A DNA stretch of 43,640 nt from Grimontia marina (GTDB lineage: Bacteria; Pseudomonadota; Gammaproteobacteria; Enterobacterales; Vibrionaceae). Within the stretch, counting starts at the first letter, position 1; every line of letters starts with the position of its first letter. Made by a program: the position numbers and the translations under genes. Positions 25,004 to 33,661 of this stretch are shown here, in pieces. A model generated the notes under the pieces. It saw only the letters and a program-made list of their open reading frames with translations, was not told the origin of the DNA and made no database searches. The stretch spans positions 1-43,640 of the forward strand of contig NZ_FIZY01000041.1 of NCBI RefSeq assembly GCF_900060185.1. Direction: 5' to 3'.

Positions 25004-25017
25004 GCACAAGTTTACGC
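25004..25017. promoter_or_regulatory. PUR-box-like operator upstream of purR
   Basis: On the minus strand GCGTAAACTTGTGC fits the core of the PurR consensus (CGCAAACGTTTGC) at about 10 of 13 positions. Its location 50 bases before the purR ATG fits autoregulation, as in E. coli. The stretch 25018-25385 otherwise shows no supported gene. Confidence 0.4.
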
Positions 25018-25388
25018 CGCTCAACCTATCAGAATGTTTTCGATTCAATCCGACGGTATAAGCAGCGTATTAGGTTCTTTCAATTTATGTGTGTGCTTTT
25101 TTCTCTTGTTGGTGCGTAAGCGAACGCAATGCCCAAACAGTCTGACTGTTATCGACGCAGAGGAGAAAAAACGCGCGAGGCATTTACATGAGTTTGTTGT
25201 AAGATTTCAGAAAATTCTCAATGCCAATCGCTTGCGTTCACAGTTTAATGTCAATGGTCCTACGCCGCAATTATTGTGTCTTAGAGACGTGCATAAGGTT
25301 GATGCGCATCATGCTAACCACACAGTGCGTACTTTCAGTTTCAGCTAACTGAGCGCTAGCTTGGTGATTTTGAACGGCTATAAATACA

Positions 25389-25414
25389 AAAAGCCGGGAA
25401 CAAGCCCGGCTTTT
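25389..25414 (-). terminator. Rho-independent terminator of the tor operon
   Basis: On the minus strand AAAAGCCGGG pairs with CCCGGCTTTT around a 6-base loop, followed by TGTATTT. It lies 20 bases past the torD stop. Confidence 0.88.
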
Positions 25415-25433
25415 GAACACTGTGCTTGTCCGC

Positions 25434-26087
25434 TTATTCGCCGTTAAGGAAGGCTTGGTCCAACTTGATAAAGGACACCAACAAGTTCGCTGCGGCTTTA
25501 TAGAAACCGAATTTTTCGAACTGCTGCACGGTTTGTTGGAACTGCTCAATCCAAGGCAGCATCATGGTTTCAAGAAAACGTTGCTGCTCTTGCATCATTG
25601 CTTCCTGCTTTTCCTCGTCTGTTTCTTTGTTCGCGAGGATCGCCAGGTTACCCATAAAGTCGAGTTCTACCGCCAAATGATCAAACGGCTCGTTAAAGTC
25701 TTTCCGTTGAGCAATACCGTACTTGTCCATCCACTGGCCCATTTCAACCGCTGGCTTGTCGTTCAATAAGCCGGTTTCGCCAATGTACATAGAGGCGTAA
25801 GGCAGGGCGCCAGACTTCGGTGTGCTTAGAAAAAGGCCACAGAAATCTGCAGCAAGCTCTAGTTGCGCATCTTCTCTGACTTTCAGTTTCGCCAGCGCGT
25901 AACGAAATTCCGCAATCGGGGCTTTCAATTCGTCGGTCATCGCCAACACGGAGTAGTAGTTATCCATGTCGCCGCCGTGGTAGTTGTCCAGATCTTGCTG
26001 GGTCAACTCCGTCGAGAAGAGTGAAGACATCCACCAGTAAAATTCGGCGCGTTGCTCGTTGATGGCGATAAATTCTTGCATTGTCAT
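25434..26087 (-). CDS. torD: TorD, chaperone for TMAO reductase
   Basis: 217 residues, all-helical. The TorD/DmsD family is recognisable from RAEFYWWMSSLFSTELT, LAADFCGLFLSTPKSGALPYASMY and DHLAVELDFMGNLA, including the conserved DHLAxELxFM motif (around residues 140-150). TorD binds the Tat signal peptide and core of apo-TorA in the cytoplasm until the molybdenum cofactor is inserted. It is last in the torCAD order, separated from torA by a strong terminator hairpin. Expression therefore needs readthrough or a separate promoter. Confidence 0.95.
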   Translation of the reverse strand: MTMQEFIAINEQRAEFYWWMSSLFSTELTQQDLDNYHGGDMDNYYSVLAMTDELKAPIAEFRYALAKLKVREDAQLELAADFCGLFLSTPKSGALPYASMYIGETGLLNDKPAVEMGQWMDKYGIAQRKDFNEPFDHLAVELDFMGNLAILANKETDEEKQEAMMQEQQRFLETMMLPWIEQFQQTVQQFEKFGFYKAAANLLVSFIKLDQAFLNGE

Positions 26088-26135
26088 TCCGTAAGTAAGG
26101 GATGTTTTTCGTTAATTCTAACCAGCTTAAAGTAA

Positions 26136-26160
26136 AAAAGGGCAGCCAAGCTGCCCTTTT
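26136..26160 (-). terminator. Terminator-like hairpin between torA and torD
   Basis: On the minus strand AAAAGGGCAG pairs with CTGCCCTTTT around five bases and is followed by further T residues (TTACTTT). It should reduce transcription from torA into torD. Confidence 0.85.
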
Positions 26161-26174
26161 CCTCACACTGTCTC

Positions 26175-28703
26175 TTATGCGATATCCATCGCCGGGAACA
26201 GTGGGTTAACGTCGTCAACCGCGATAGGGCCGCTGAAGCCTGTCACTACCGGTACTTTGCCAGTGTATTTCTCAATTTCAACTAATGCTGTGTGTGCTGA
26301 GGTAGCCTGAGCCAGCTTAGAGGTACCAATATCAACGGTCAGCACGTTTGGATCGCCGTAAGTACACAGGGTTCCTGGTTTGCCACCTTCCAGCGGCGCA
26401 TACCATGCACCTTCGTGGATACGACATACGCCAGACATGTAATCGTCAGTCACCACTGCACCAGCCAGGACCTGACCACGGTCGTTAAATACACGAACGA
26501 TGTCGCCAGATTGGATACCACGTGCTTTTGCATCAGCGGTGCTGATGTAGCAAGGCTCGCGACCTGCTACCGCATAAGTGCCGCGGTGGTCGTCAGACGA
26601 ACACAGCTGCGAGTGCAGACGGTGGTTCGGGTGACAGCTTTGCAGGTGGATAGGGTACTGCTTCGACTTAGGACCACCGTGGCTACGTTCTACTTTTTCG
26701 AACCACATTGGGTGACCCTGACAGTCGTCGTAACCCATGTCAGCGATAGTCTTACAGTAGATCTCGATAAGACCAGACGCTGTGCCCAGTGGCTCCAAAT
26801 CAGGTTCTTTACGGAATGCTGCGTGACGAACCCACTCTGAACCTTCAGGGAAGCTGATGAATTGCTCTTCTTCCCAGAATTTCACGAAGTTCGGCATACG
26901 CACACCGATTCCACGGCCTTGCAGGCGGGCACCGTTGTAGATTTCTTCAATCCATTCCATCTTGGTCTTGCCGCCAGTGAAGGCTTCTTCACGGTCAAAG
27001 CGCGTACACAATTCACGGAAGATGTCGAAGTCATCTTTTGATTCAAACATAGGCTCAACGATTTGTTTCATCGCGATGATGCCTTTGTTCGAGTGGTTAC
27101 CAAACTGCTCGATGTCGTTACGTTCGTAAGTGGTGGTCGCAGGCAGAACGATATCCGCGAAGCGACACGTTGCAGTCCACTGATGTTCAACGCTAACCAC
27201 GGTTTCCAGATTACGCCACGCTTTGATCATGCGGTTACGATCTTGGTGGTGGTGGAACGGGTTGTTACCACAGAAGATAGCCATCTTCATGTGTGGGAAT
27301 TTCACGCTGTGACCGTTGAACTGGATGGTGGTACCCGGGTTCTCGATACAATCAACGAAACGCGCAACAGGGATGTAGCTTGAGTAGCCGTTGTAGCTGC
27401 CGCTGTGGATTGGGTCAACGCCAGTCACTGAGCTGAAACCAGACATCAGAGGGCCCGCAGAAGTAATAGTACCTGCGTCGTTGTAGTGCCAACCAAAGCC
27501 AAAGCCACCGCCTGGCAGGCCGATTTGACCCAGCATGGCAGCCAGAACAACGATCATCCACGCGTATTGTTCGCCGTGCTGCATACGTTGCAGGCACCAG
27601 CCAGCGATGATCTGGGTGCGGCCATTTGCCATGGTACGCGCCAGTTCGCGGATTTGATCAGCTGGGATGCCACAGATTTCTGCCGCCCACTCTGGCGTCT
27701 TTGCCACACCATCTTTCTCACCGGTCAGGTAAGGAACGAACTTGTCAAAACCCGTGGTGTAGTCAGCCAGGAACTGCTCGTCGTAAAGCTTCTCAGTGTA
27801 GAGAGTGTGCGCGATAGCCAGCATCAGAGGCACGTCAGTTTGTGGGTTAACCGCAACCTGAGAGCCGCCGAAGAACTTGTATGATTCGTTCTTAACCGGA
27901 TCAACGTGAATCACGTTGATTTCGCCTGCTTTTACTTTCTCAGCCAGTTGCTGGTAGTAACCGTAGACGCTGTGGTCTGGAACCAGCCAGCCCACTTGCA
28001 GGTTCTTGATTGGGTCTGAACCCCAGATCACGATGTTTTTCGCGTTTTCCAGAACCAGAGGCCAAGAGGTTTGCTGCTCGTAAACTTCCATTGCGCCTGC
28101 AACGTAAGGGAGAACAACTTGCGCAGAACCAGTCGAGTAATCGCCTACTTTTGCTAGGTAAGTACCGTGCAGGCTAATAGCGCGCTGCATCATCGTACCT
28201 GCGGTGTTGAACTTACCGCATGACTGCCAGCCAGAGTGGCCTGCGTAAAGTGCGCTTGGGCCGTAAGTGTTTTGAACACGTTCCAGTTCGTGGTGGAAGA
28301 AGTCCAGCGCCTGTGACCATGGCACACGCACAAAGCGGTTGTCGCCACGTTGTGAAGTGTCTGATTTCCAACCGTGCTTCAGCCAGTCGATGCGTACCAT
28401 TGGGTACTTAACGCGAGATGGGTTGTAGACCACTTCGCGCACACCGTTCAACATTGAGGTTGGGTGTGGGTCGTTTTCAAACGCTACTGTGTTAACCCAG
28501 ATACCGTTTTCAACTTTCGCGCGGAATGCACCCCAGTGTGAACCGTGGATAACTTCACCAGAGAAGGTGTTTTTCGCTTCAGTCGCGGCCATTGCTTTGC
28601 GTGGTGCCAGCAGGCTGGAACCAATCACAACACCCGCACTGGCGGTTAACATGCCAGAGAGAAAACGACGGCGGGAAATGCCTTGTTGTTTTTCAGTCGC
28701 CAT
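26175..28703 (-). CDS. torA: TorA, periplasmic trimethylamine-N-oxide reductase
   Basis: 842 residues, the normal length of TorA. The Tat signal has the twin-arginine motif SRRRFLSG (residues 10-17) and cleavage near AMAA (about residue 40). It is a bis-MGD molybdoenzyme of the DMSO reductase family. The Mo-ligand Ser is in DYSTGSAQ (Ser190), and other cofactor contacts are visible in IVIWGSDPIKN, GWCLQRMQHGEQ, GNNPFHHHQD and HPNHRLHSQ. No N-terminal Fe-S cysteines are present, as expected. It reduces TMAO to trimethylamine in anaerobic respiration, receiving electrons from TorC. It lies 78 bases downstream of torC. Confidence 0.97.
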   Translation of the reverse strand: MATEKQQGISRRRFLSGMLTASAGVVIGSSLLAPRKAMAATEAKNTFSGEVIHGSHWGAFRAKVENGIWVNTVAFENDPHPTSMLNGVREVVYNPSRVKYPMVRIDWLKHGWKSDTSQRGDNRFVRVPWSQALDFFHHELERVQNTYGPSALYAGHSGWQSCGKFNTAGTMMQRAISLHGTYLAKVGDYSTGSAQVVLPYVAGAMEVYEQQTSWPLVLENAKNIVIWGSDPIKNLQVGWLVPDHSVYGYYQQLAEKVKAGEINVIHVDPVKNESYKFFGGSQVAVNPQTDVPLMLAIAHTLYTEKLYDEQFLADYTTGFDKFVPYLTGEKDGVAKTPEWAAEICGIPADQIRELARTMANGRTQIIAGWCLQRMQHGEQYAWMIVVLAAMLGQIGLPGGGFGFGWHYNDAGTITSAGPLMSGFSSVTGVDPIHSGSYNGYSSYIPVARFVDCIENPGTTIQFNGHSVKFPHMKMAIFCGNNPFHHHQDRNRMIKAWRNLETVVSVEHQWTATCRFADIVLPATTTYERNDIEQFGNHSNKGIIAMKQIVEPMFESKDDFDIFRELCTRFDREEAFTGGKTKMEWIEEIYNGARLQGRGIGVRMPNFVKFWEEEQFISFPEGSEWVRHAAFRKEPDLEPLGTASGLIEIYCKTIADMGYDDCQGHPMWFEKVERSHGGPKSKQYPIHLQSCHPNHRLHSQLCSSDDHRGTYAVAGREPCYISTADAKARGIQSGDIVRVFNDRGQVLAGAVVTDDYMSGVCRIHEGAWYAPLEGGKPGTLCTYGDPNVLTVDIGTSKLAQATSAHTALVEIEKYTGKVPVVTGFSGPIAVDDVNPLFPAMDIA

Positions 28704-28781
28704 GTAGAAGTCCTTATAGTTTTTAATTCATCAGGGCAGATGCACGAGGGCGCATCTGCCGCTTAGTATTCTTTTTGCCGA

Positions 28782-29945
28782 TTAGTGGGCGCCTACACCG
28801 CCGGTATCACTACCGTGGTTCTGCAGATACTTCAGCAGTGTGCGCTCTTCGGTCTTGCTCAGACGGTAGTACGCACTCATCGCTTTCAGGCTTGAAATCC
28901 AGCCATTTGCAGTGAAGTGGCCAGGTGCCGGTGCTGCGTGACAAGAGTTACAGGTAGATGCGAACATTTCTGATGCATAGTCCCAGACTGGATCAATGCT
29001 CTGAACCAGGTGATCCTTGGTGATGTAGGCATTCACAGCCACTTGTTTCCAAGCGATGTTGGTTGCTGGATCCACTTCTTCAGAAATCACAGTCTCAGTC
29101 GCTTTCACGTCGCCACGAACGGTCGCCTTGAATACACGTTTACCCATGTACTCTGTCATTACACGGCCTTTACCGTTGGTTTCGATCCAACCTTGAACAC
29201 GCACTTTAAGCATTTCGCCTTCTTCGCCAATGACTTCTACTTCAGAAGCTGGCAGCAATTGGCCTTCAACTTTGCCGTTTGCATCAGCGGTAGCGAACAG
29301 GCTCTTCTCTTCGATAGAGAACAGTTTCTTGGCACCAGCAGGTGCGATCGCAGAAGCTGTCAGGGTTTCGAATGTCTTACGGAAGCCACCCGCCATATTT
29401 GGCAGTTCGTGCGCGATACCTTTGTGACACTCGATACATGCCATGTTTTCTTTCGCCGCAGGGATCATTTCTTTCATCGCCTGAACAGACTGCTTGTCAT
29501 GGTCCATAGCTTCATATGAGTGGCAGGTGGTACAGGTCTTGTAGTTCTCGTCAGCCATGCGGTCCCAGACTTTCTGGGCGAGTTCGAGTCGGTGTTCCTC
29601 AAACTTCTCAGGGGTATCAATTTTGCCCGTCACAAAGTGGTGGTAAACGTCTTTATAAGCGCCCATTTTGCGCCAGATTTTGCCGACGAAATCTTTGGGC
29701 TGGTGACAGTCTACACACTCAGCTCGGATGCCTTTTGCGTTGCTGTAGTGAATCGACTGCTTATATTCCTCGTAGTTTTGCTTCATTGTGTGGCACGACA
29801 CACAGAACTCTGTTTGAGAGAAATAGTGGAGAGACTTATTCATCACGACCACGCCGGCAACCGTGATGACAGCACCGATCAGAACCAGCGCAAGGATGGA
29901 GTACTTCGCGCTAGGTTTGTTCAGCTTCTGCAGTAGCTTTTTCAT
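28782..29945 (-). CDS. torC: TorC, membrane-anchored pentahaem c-type cytochrome
   Basis: 387 residues from the ATG at 29945 (MKKLLQKLNKPSAKY). In-frame upstream starts exist but lack homology-like sequence and good ribosome sites. One N-terminal membrane anchor (residues ~15-40) is followed by a NapC/NirT-type tetrahaem domain (CVSCH, CVDCH, CTTCH, CIECH). A C-terminal domain has the fifth site (CNSCH), as in E. coli TorC. It passes electrons from the menaquinol pool to TorA. It is first gene of torCAD and divergent from torR. The promoter region holds an array of tor boxes. Confidence 0.95.
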   Translation of the reverse strand: MKKLLQKLNKPSAKYSILALVLIGAVITVAGVVVMNKSLHYFSQTEFCVSCHTMKQNYEEYKQSIHYSNAKGIRAECVDCHQPKDFVGKIWRKMGAYKDVYHHFVTGKIDTPEKFEEHRLELAQKVWDRMADENYKTCTTCHSYEAMDHDKQSVQAMKEMIPAAKENMACIECHKGIAHELPNMAGGFRKTFETLTASAIAPAGAKKLFSIEEKSLFATADANGKVEGQLLPASEVEVIGEEGEMLKVRVQGWIETNGKGRVMTEYMGKRVFKATVRGDVKATETVISEEVDPATNIAWKQVAVNAYITKDHLVQSIDPVWDYASEMFASTCNSCHAAPAPGHFTANGWISSLKAMSAYYRLSKTEERTLLKYLQNHGSDTGGVGAH

Positions 29946-30079
29946 AAAAGTGGATACACCCATAAAGTTTTTGTAGTTAGTGTTTGGGCCCATTTCGGTA
30001 GCGTGTTTGGAAGCAAGCCAGCGCACTATAGCTACATGTTTTTGATGCGTTATTTTGTTGCGGGCATAGTAGCGATTGG

Positions 30080-30142
30080 ATATGAATATGGTTCAACCAG
30101 AAAATGAACAGGCAAGCGGCAAATATGAACAGATATGAACAG
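30080..30142. promoter_or_regulatory. Array of tor boxes upstream of torC
   Basis: The TorR decamer CTGTTCATAT appears in reverse as ATATGAACAG at 30123-30132 and again directly adjoining at 30133-30142. A one-base variant AAATGAACAG lies at 30102-30111 and a weaker match ATATGAATAT at 30080-30089. Starts are spaced by 22, 21 and 10 bases, so all boxes face the same side of the helix. This is the expected binding array for phosphorylated TorR at the torCAD promoter. Confidence 0.85.
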
Positions 30143-30342
30143 AATCGATTGTTAACGTGAAATGTGGGCTTTATGTGCTTCTAAATGTACCAAAAATGAC
30201 TTAATTGTCGCCTATCTCGCAAAATGACCCCTGGGTTTGTTAAAAAACATGATTGATTTGTCGTACATAAAACTGCAATAACCATGAGGTAAATCAAGTT
30301 TGTTCGCAATTTAGGTGGTAAAGTGCGGCTCCTCATGACGAT

Positions 30343-30352
30343 ATGTGAACAG
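30343..30352. promoter_or_regulatory. Single tor box overlapping the torR start region
   Basis: ATGTGAACAG differs from the TorR box ATATGAACAG by one base and lies 8 bases before the preferred GTG start of torR. Binding there would block transcription or translation initiation and provide negative autoregulation. Confidence 0.5.
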
Positions 30353-30359
30353 GGTAAAT

Positions 30360-31073
30360 GTGACACATCACATCTTGGTTGTAGATGATGAAGCAGTGAC
30401 TCGCACTATGGTGAGCGCATACTTCGAAAAACAGGGATATCACGTCAGTCAGGCCGCTGATGGCAAGGAAATGCACCAGATTATGAACGAATGGCACATT
30501 GATTTAGTGCTGCTTGATATCAACCTCCCGGGTGAGGATGGGTTGATGCTGACGCGCCAACTGCGCAGCAAATGCGATGTGGGTATTATTCTCATTACCG
30601 CTCGAACTGACACTATTGACCGTATCGTCGGTTTGGAAATGGGTGCGGACGACTACTGTACCAAGCCGCTTGAATTGCGTGAACTTCTTGTTCGCGTGCG
30701 TAATTTACTCTGGCGCATTTCCAAAGCGAATACTCAGCCTGAAATGCAGAGTTCAGTAAAAGAAAGTGATAACATCGTGAACTTCAATGGATGGACATTC
30801 GACATTGAACGTCGCGCACTGAGCAAAGGCAACAACGCAGTTAAACTCACCAAAGCAGAATATGAAATGCTGGTGGCGTTCACAGCGAACCGTAACCGGG
30901 TATTGAGCCGGGAGCGTATCCTGAATTTGATCAGCCATCGGGTCGATGCGCCAAATGACAGAACCATTGATGTATTAGTTCGACGTTTACGCAACAAAAT
31001 CGAGGTCGAACCCAAAAAACCGCAAATGTTCATTACGGTCCATGGCGAAGGTTACATGTTCGCGGGGAAATAA
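30360..31073 (+). CDS. torR: TorR, TMAO-responsive response regulator
   Basis: 237 residues from the GTG at 30360 (MTHHILVVDDE). It is preferred over a GTG five codons earlier because AGGG lies at the right distance and the N-terminus then matches E. coli TorR. The receiver domain has acidic pocket D9/D10, phospho-acceptor Asp53 (LLDINLPG), a Thr/Ala switch (LITAR) and the conserved Lys in CTKPLELREL. An OmpR-type winged helix follows (residues ~135-235). The stretch DRIVGLEMGADDYCTKPLE distinguishes TorR from the close relative ArcA. It activates torCAD. The sensor TorS and periplasmic TorT are not next to it. Confidence 0.92.
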   Translation: MTHHILVVDDEAVTRTMVSAYFEKQGYHVSQAADGKEMHQIMNEWHIDLVLLDINLPGEDGLMLTRQLRSKCDVGIILITARTDTIDRIVGLEMGADDYCTKPLELRELLVRVRNLLWRISKANTQPEMQSSVKESDNIVNFNGWTFDIERRALSKGNNAVKLTKAEYEMLVAFTANRNRVLSRERILNLISHRVDAPNDRTIDVLVRRLRNKIEVEPKKPQMFITVHGEGYMFAGK

Positions 31074-31096
31074 CATCCGCGAATTCTGAGAGAACT

Positions 31097-31567
31097 ATGA
31101 ATTACATTCCCTTTGAAGAATACAAACGTAAGTGGATTTTTACGCATCAGTCTATGCCTGTTGCCGAAGAAGACCGCGAACACATCAAGCCGATGACGGA
31201 AGAGCGCGGTGGCCAGCTATGGCGTGATTTTATTAGCCAGCAAAGCCCAACTCCAGATCACTTTGGTAAAGGTGACTGGGCGATCATGCGTGATGCGTGG
31301 TCGCAGGAATCTGACTGGCAACATCCTTGGGAAGAAGAAGACGATTTGCCGGAGGACGTATTGGCGTTTTTCCCATGGGAAGACAATGCTGTCGTTTACT
31401 TCTGCTATGACAAAGGCAATGTCGTTGAAACCCGCTGGGGAATGTTCAAGAAGTACTGGAAAAACTTCCTGTTCTACGATGACAAGCCTTTGCTTATTGG
31501 CAGAAAACGCAAAGAAACTGCGATGTTTGAACAAAATGGCACAGTGAAGCTGGGCAAGCGCCCTTAG
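31097..31567 (+). CDS. DUF2947-like cytosolic protein
   Basis: 156 residues with no signal or membrane helix, rich in Trp, acidic and aromatic residues (WQHPWEEEDDLPEDVLAFFPWEDNAVVYF). It ends in a basic tail. From memory it resembles the DUF2947 proteins found mainly in Vibrio and relatives; no function is known. It starts 23 bases after torR in the same direction and could be co-transcribed, but a role in TMAO respiration is not implied. A strong terminator follows. Confidence 0.7.
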   Translation: MNYIPFEEYKRKWIFTHQSMPVAEEDREHIKPMTEERGGQLWRDFISQQSPTPDHFGKGDWAIMRDAWSQESDWQHPWEEEDDLPEDVLAFFPWEDNAVVYFCYDKGNVVETRWGMFKKYWKNFLFYDDKPLLIGRKRKETAMFEQNGTVKLGKRP

Positions 31568-31594
31568 ATAAACGACATCGTTTCAGTGAGTTAG

Positions 31595-31624
31595 AAAGCC
31601 GGGATTGACTCCCGGCTTTTTTTG
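31595..31624 (+). terminator. Rho-independent terminator after the DUF2947-like gene
   Basis: AAAGCCGGGA pairs with TCCCGGCTTT around five bases and is followed by TTTTT. Confidence 0.88.
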
Positions 31625-31626
31625 TT

Positions 31627-31647
31627 TATACCCAAGCATTGGGTATA
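31627..31647. repeat. Perfect 9-bp inverted repeat TATACCCAA/TTGGGTATA
   Basis: The arms are separated by three bases (GCA). It lies just behind a terminator and in front of the lipoprotein gene. Such short TATACCC motifs recur in Vibrio intergenic regions as I remember them; a related palindrome (GGGTATACCC) occurs near 13065. Confidence 0.6.
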
Positions 31648-31716
31648 TAGGCTTGGTTTTTGCTAGTTTTTTAACCAAAGACAAAATGTTGCCGCTTCAA
31701 TTGGAAAGGATTTTTC

Positions 31717-32118
31717 ATGAAAAAGTTACTGCTGGGTTTGATGGCTGTGAGTTTGGTGTCGGGATGCAGTTATGTGTCTAATTATGGTGTGCACGGAAAA
31801 CTATTGGGAGCCGAACAACAGATAGTCCAATGTGAGTACGAGGCGGCATTGGATACCTTGCAGCAATTTACCGTGGTCGGCAGTAACAAAGAGAAATCCC
31901 AAGCTTTTAAATATATGGGTGTGGTATATCAGGAAAAAATGGATTTGGAAGCGTTTAATCATACAGTTGACCGCTTTTTGTTTAGTGAAATGGGCAGGGG
32001 GGGAATACGTGCCCAGATAATCGAGGAGTGGAACGAAGCACGCCGTACAATCCGTGAAAAGCGACTTTATGAACTAGGACGAGCAGAATGTGCTACGAAC
32101 TTTGCGACCACATCGTGA
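31717..32118 (+). CDS. Small lipoprotein with TPR-like helices
   Basis: 133 residues. A lipoprotein signal peptide ends in VSGC (Cys at residue 17). The mature part is helical. The segment CEYEAALDTLQQFTVVGSNKEKSQAFKYMGVVYQEK has the spacing of a TPR-like helix pair, and three further Cys are few enough to leave disulfides uncertain. GGAAAGGA sits upstream of the ATG. It is a single gene. The family is not recognised; it is probably anchored to the inner leaflet of the outer membrane. Confidence 0.7.
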   Translation: MKKLLLGLMAVSLVSGCSYVSNYGVHGKLLGAEQQIVQCEYEAALDTLQQFTVVGSNKEKSQAFKYMGVVYQEKMDLEAFNHTVDRFLFSEMGRGGIRAQIIEEWNEARRTIREKRLYELGRAECATNFATTS

Positions 32119-32209
32119 AACATGGTTTCACTACAAATGTGACTATCTTTCCAGAGTAGTATCTGGCTCGCAAAATTGCTGCATCTTCATAAAATATAAG
32201 GAAACTTTC

Positions 32210-32302
32210 ATGTTTACCTCACAGTTTTCTTATTCATCAAGTACTAAATTACTCCTGAGTTCAAAATCAGTCAGTAATGCAAGGCCGCCAATTACAGACT
32301 GA
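32210..32302 (+). CDS. Possible 30-residue small protein
   Basis: ATG to TGA encodes a Ser-rich peptide (MFTSQFSYSSSTKLLL...). AAGGAAAC is at good distance from the ATG, which is the only reason to list it. It has no recognisable motif. It lies in a 389-base gap between the lipoprotein gene and the TRAP receptor, in which I otherwise see only the terminator. Confidence 0.2.
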   Translation: MFTSQFSYSSSTKLLLSSKSVSNARPPITD

Positions 32303-32403
32303 TTCTGAACCAAAAGACTTTCATTTCTTTCATTTGGTCCTATCAGCTGAAGGAAATTAATGAGAGGGCAGAACTCTAAATCTGCCAACGTAAAAACTCG
32401 AGG

Positions 32404-32441
32404 AAAACCAGCGTCGATATTGGCCTATCAACGCTGGTTTT
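32404..32441. terminator. Long terminator hairpin downstream of the TRAP operon
   Basis: AAAACCAGCGT pairs with ACGCTGGTTTT, extended inside by GATA/TATC. On the plus strand it is followed by seven or more T residues, and on the minus strand by TTTTCC. It is placed 70 bases after the last gene of the minus-strand operon and probably works from both sides. Confidence 0.75.
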
Positions 32442-32507
32442 TTTCATTTATAGCCCTGCAAAAAAACGACCTCTATCAGCCGCTTATTAAACATATTTCC
32501 GCATTGG

Positions 32508-33563
32508 TTAGGAATACCGGTATGGCTTACCTGCTTTCTCCATTACCCCAGCATATTCTTTAAATATCTCGATCACCCGAGCATTTCGTGAGCTGGTTTT
32601 GGCGATCTCATCCCAGAACTTATAAGCCTCGACCTCAACCTGACGCCACTCTTCATCCGGAATGGTAGTAAGTTTCATATTGGTGCCGCTTGTTCTGAGT
32701 TTAGCTTCACCGCCCCAATACCAATGCTGACGATAATAGTGTGAAGAGTCCATCATGAGGTTAAACAGCACTTTCAAGTGTTCCGGCAGTGCATTCCAAC
32801 GCTCAGTGTTGGCAAAGAAGGAACCACACCAGGCACCGGAGATATTATTCGTCAGGAAGTAGTTGGTTACATCAGCCCAACCAACGGTGTAATCCTCGGT
32901 AATCCCTGACCATGCGATGCCATCCAGTTCGCCGGTCTGCACTGCCACTTCCACATCTTCCCAAGGCAGGGTGACGGGGATAACGCCGAAACGGGAAAGG
33001 AATCGGCCAGCGGTTGGGAAGGTAAAGATACGTTTCCCTTTCAAGTCCGCCAAGCTACGAATTGGGTCTACCGTCGCGAAGTGGCAAGGATCCCAAGAAC
33101 CCGCACTTAGCCAAGTGACACCTTTGACTTCACCATAGGCTTCCTGCCAGATTTCTTTGAGGCCATATTCTTCAAACAGCACCGGTACATCCAGGCTGTA
33201 GCGTGTGGCAAAGGGGAAATAGCCGCCAAATACGGAGATATCGACAGGTGCAGCGATGGAGTCGTCATCACTTTGTACAGCGTCAATCGTTCCCTTCTGC
33301 ATTGCGCGGAACAACTCGCCTGTTGGGACAAGCTGGTCGGCGAAATACAGCTCTATGATCATTTCACCATTAGCTGCAGCGTTGAACGCATCTACGGCAG
33401 GCTTGATGACATGCTCAGCGAGCGCTGGGCCAGCATAAGTTTGTAGTCTCCAGCGAATAGGTTCCTTGGCGGAGACAACAGCTGGTGCACCCAGAATCGC
33501 CGTTGAACTAGCAGCGCCGACGATACCTGCCTTTTTCAGAAAATCACGTCTGTTGTTACTCAT
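32508..33563 (-). CDS. dctP: TRAP transporter solute-binding protein (DctP family)
   Basis: 351 residues. The Tat-type signal (NRRDFLKKAGIVGAA) is predicted to cleave at VSAKE near residue 33, so the receptor is probably exported folded. The mature protein is a DctP-family receptor (WRLQTYAGPALAEHVIKPAVDAF, LKGKRIFTFPTAGRFLSRFGV with the family Arg, AVQTGELDGIAWSG). It binds the transported solute in the periplasm and passes it to DctQM. It is last gene of the seven-gene operon, 98 bases after the large permease, and preceded by AAGGA. The enzymes upstream suggest an amino alcohol such as ethanolamine as ligand, but no residue reading can prove that. Confidence 0.9.
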   Translation of the reverse strand: MSNNRRDFLKKAGIVGAASSTAILGAPAVVSAKEPIRWRLQTYAGPALAEHVIKPAVDAFNAAANGEMIIELYFADQLVPTGELFRAMQKGTIDAVQSDDDSIAAPVDISVFGGYFPFATRYSLDVPVLFEEYGLKEIWQEAYGEVKGVTWLSAGSWDPCHFATVDPIRSLADLKGKRIFTFPTAGRFLSRFGVIPVTLPWEDVEVAVQTGELDGIAWSGITEDYTVGWADVTNYFLTNNISGAWCGSFFANTERWNALPEHLKVLFNLMMDSSHYYRQHWYWGGEAKLRTSGTNMKLTTIPDEEWRQVEVEAYKFWDEIAKTSSRNARVIEIFKEYAGVMEKAGKPYRYS

Positions 33564-33661
33564 AATGGTGTCCTTATTACGTCATTAATTCGATAAACAC
33601 ACTTTTCCATTGCTTTGAGTGTAGTTGCATATTTGAGATCGATTGCTGTCGTCATTTCCTC

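Noticed and set aside
25034-25348. 104-codon plus-strand frame between purR and torD
   Set aside because: No ribosome site, overlaps regulatory DNA of purR, composition not protein-like.
26415-27884. Plus-strand frames across torA
   Set aside because: Antisense to a complete TorA coding sequence with intact motifs.
30360-31073. Calling the response regulator ArcA
   Set aside because: The receiver carries the TorR stretch around DRIVGLEMGADDYCTKPLE and it is divergent from torCAD with tor boxes.
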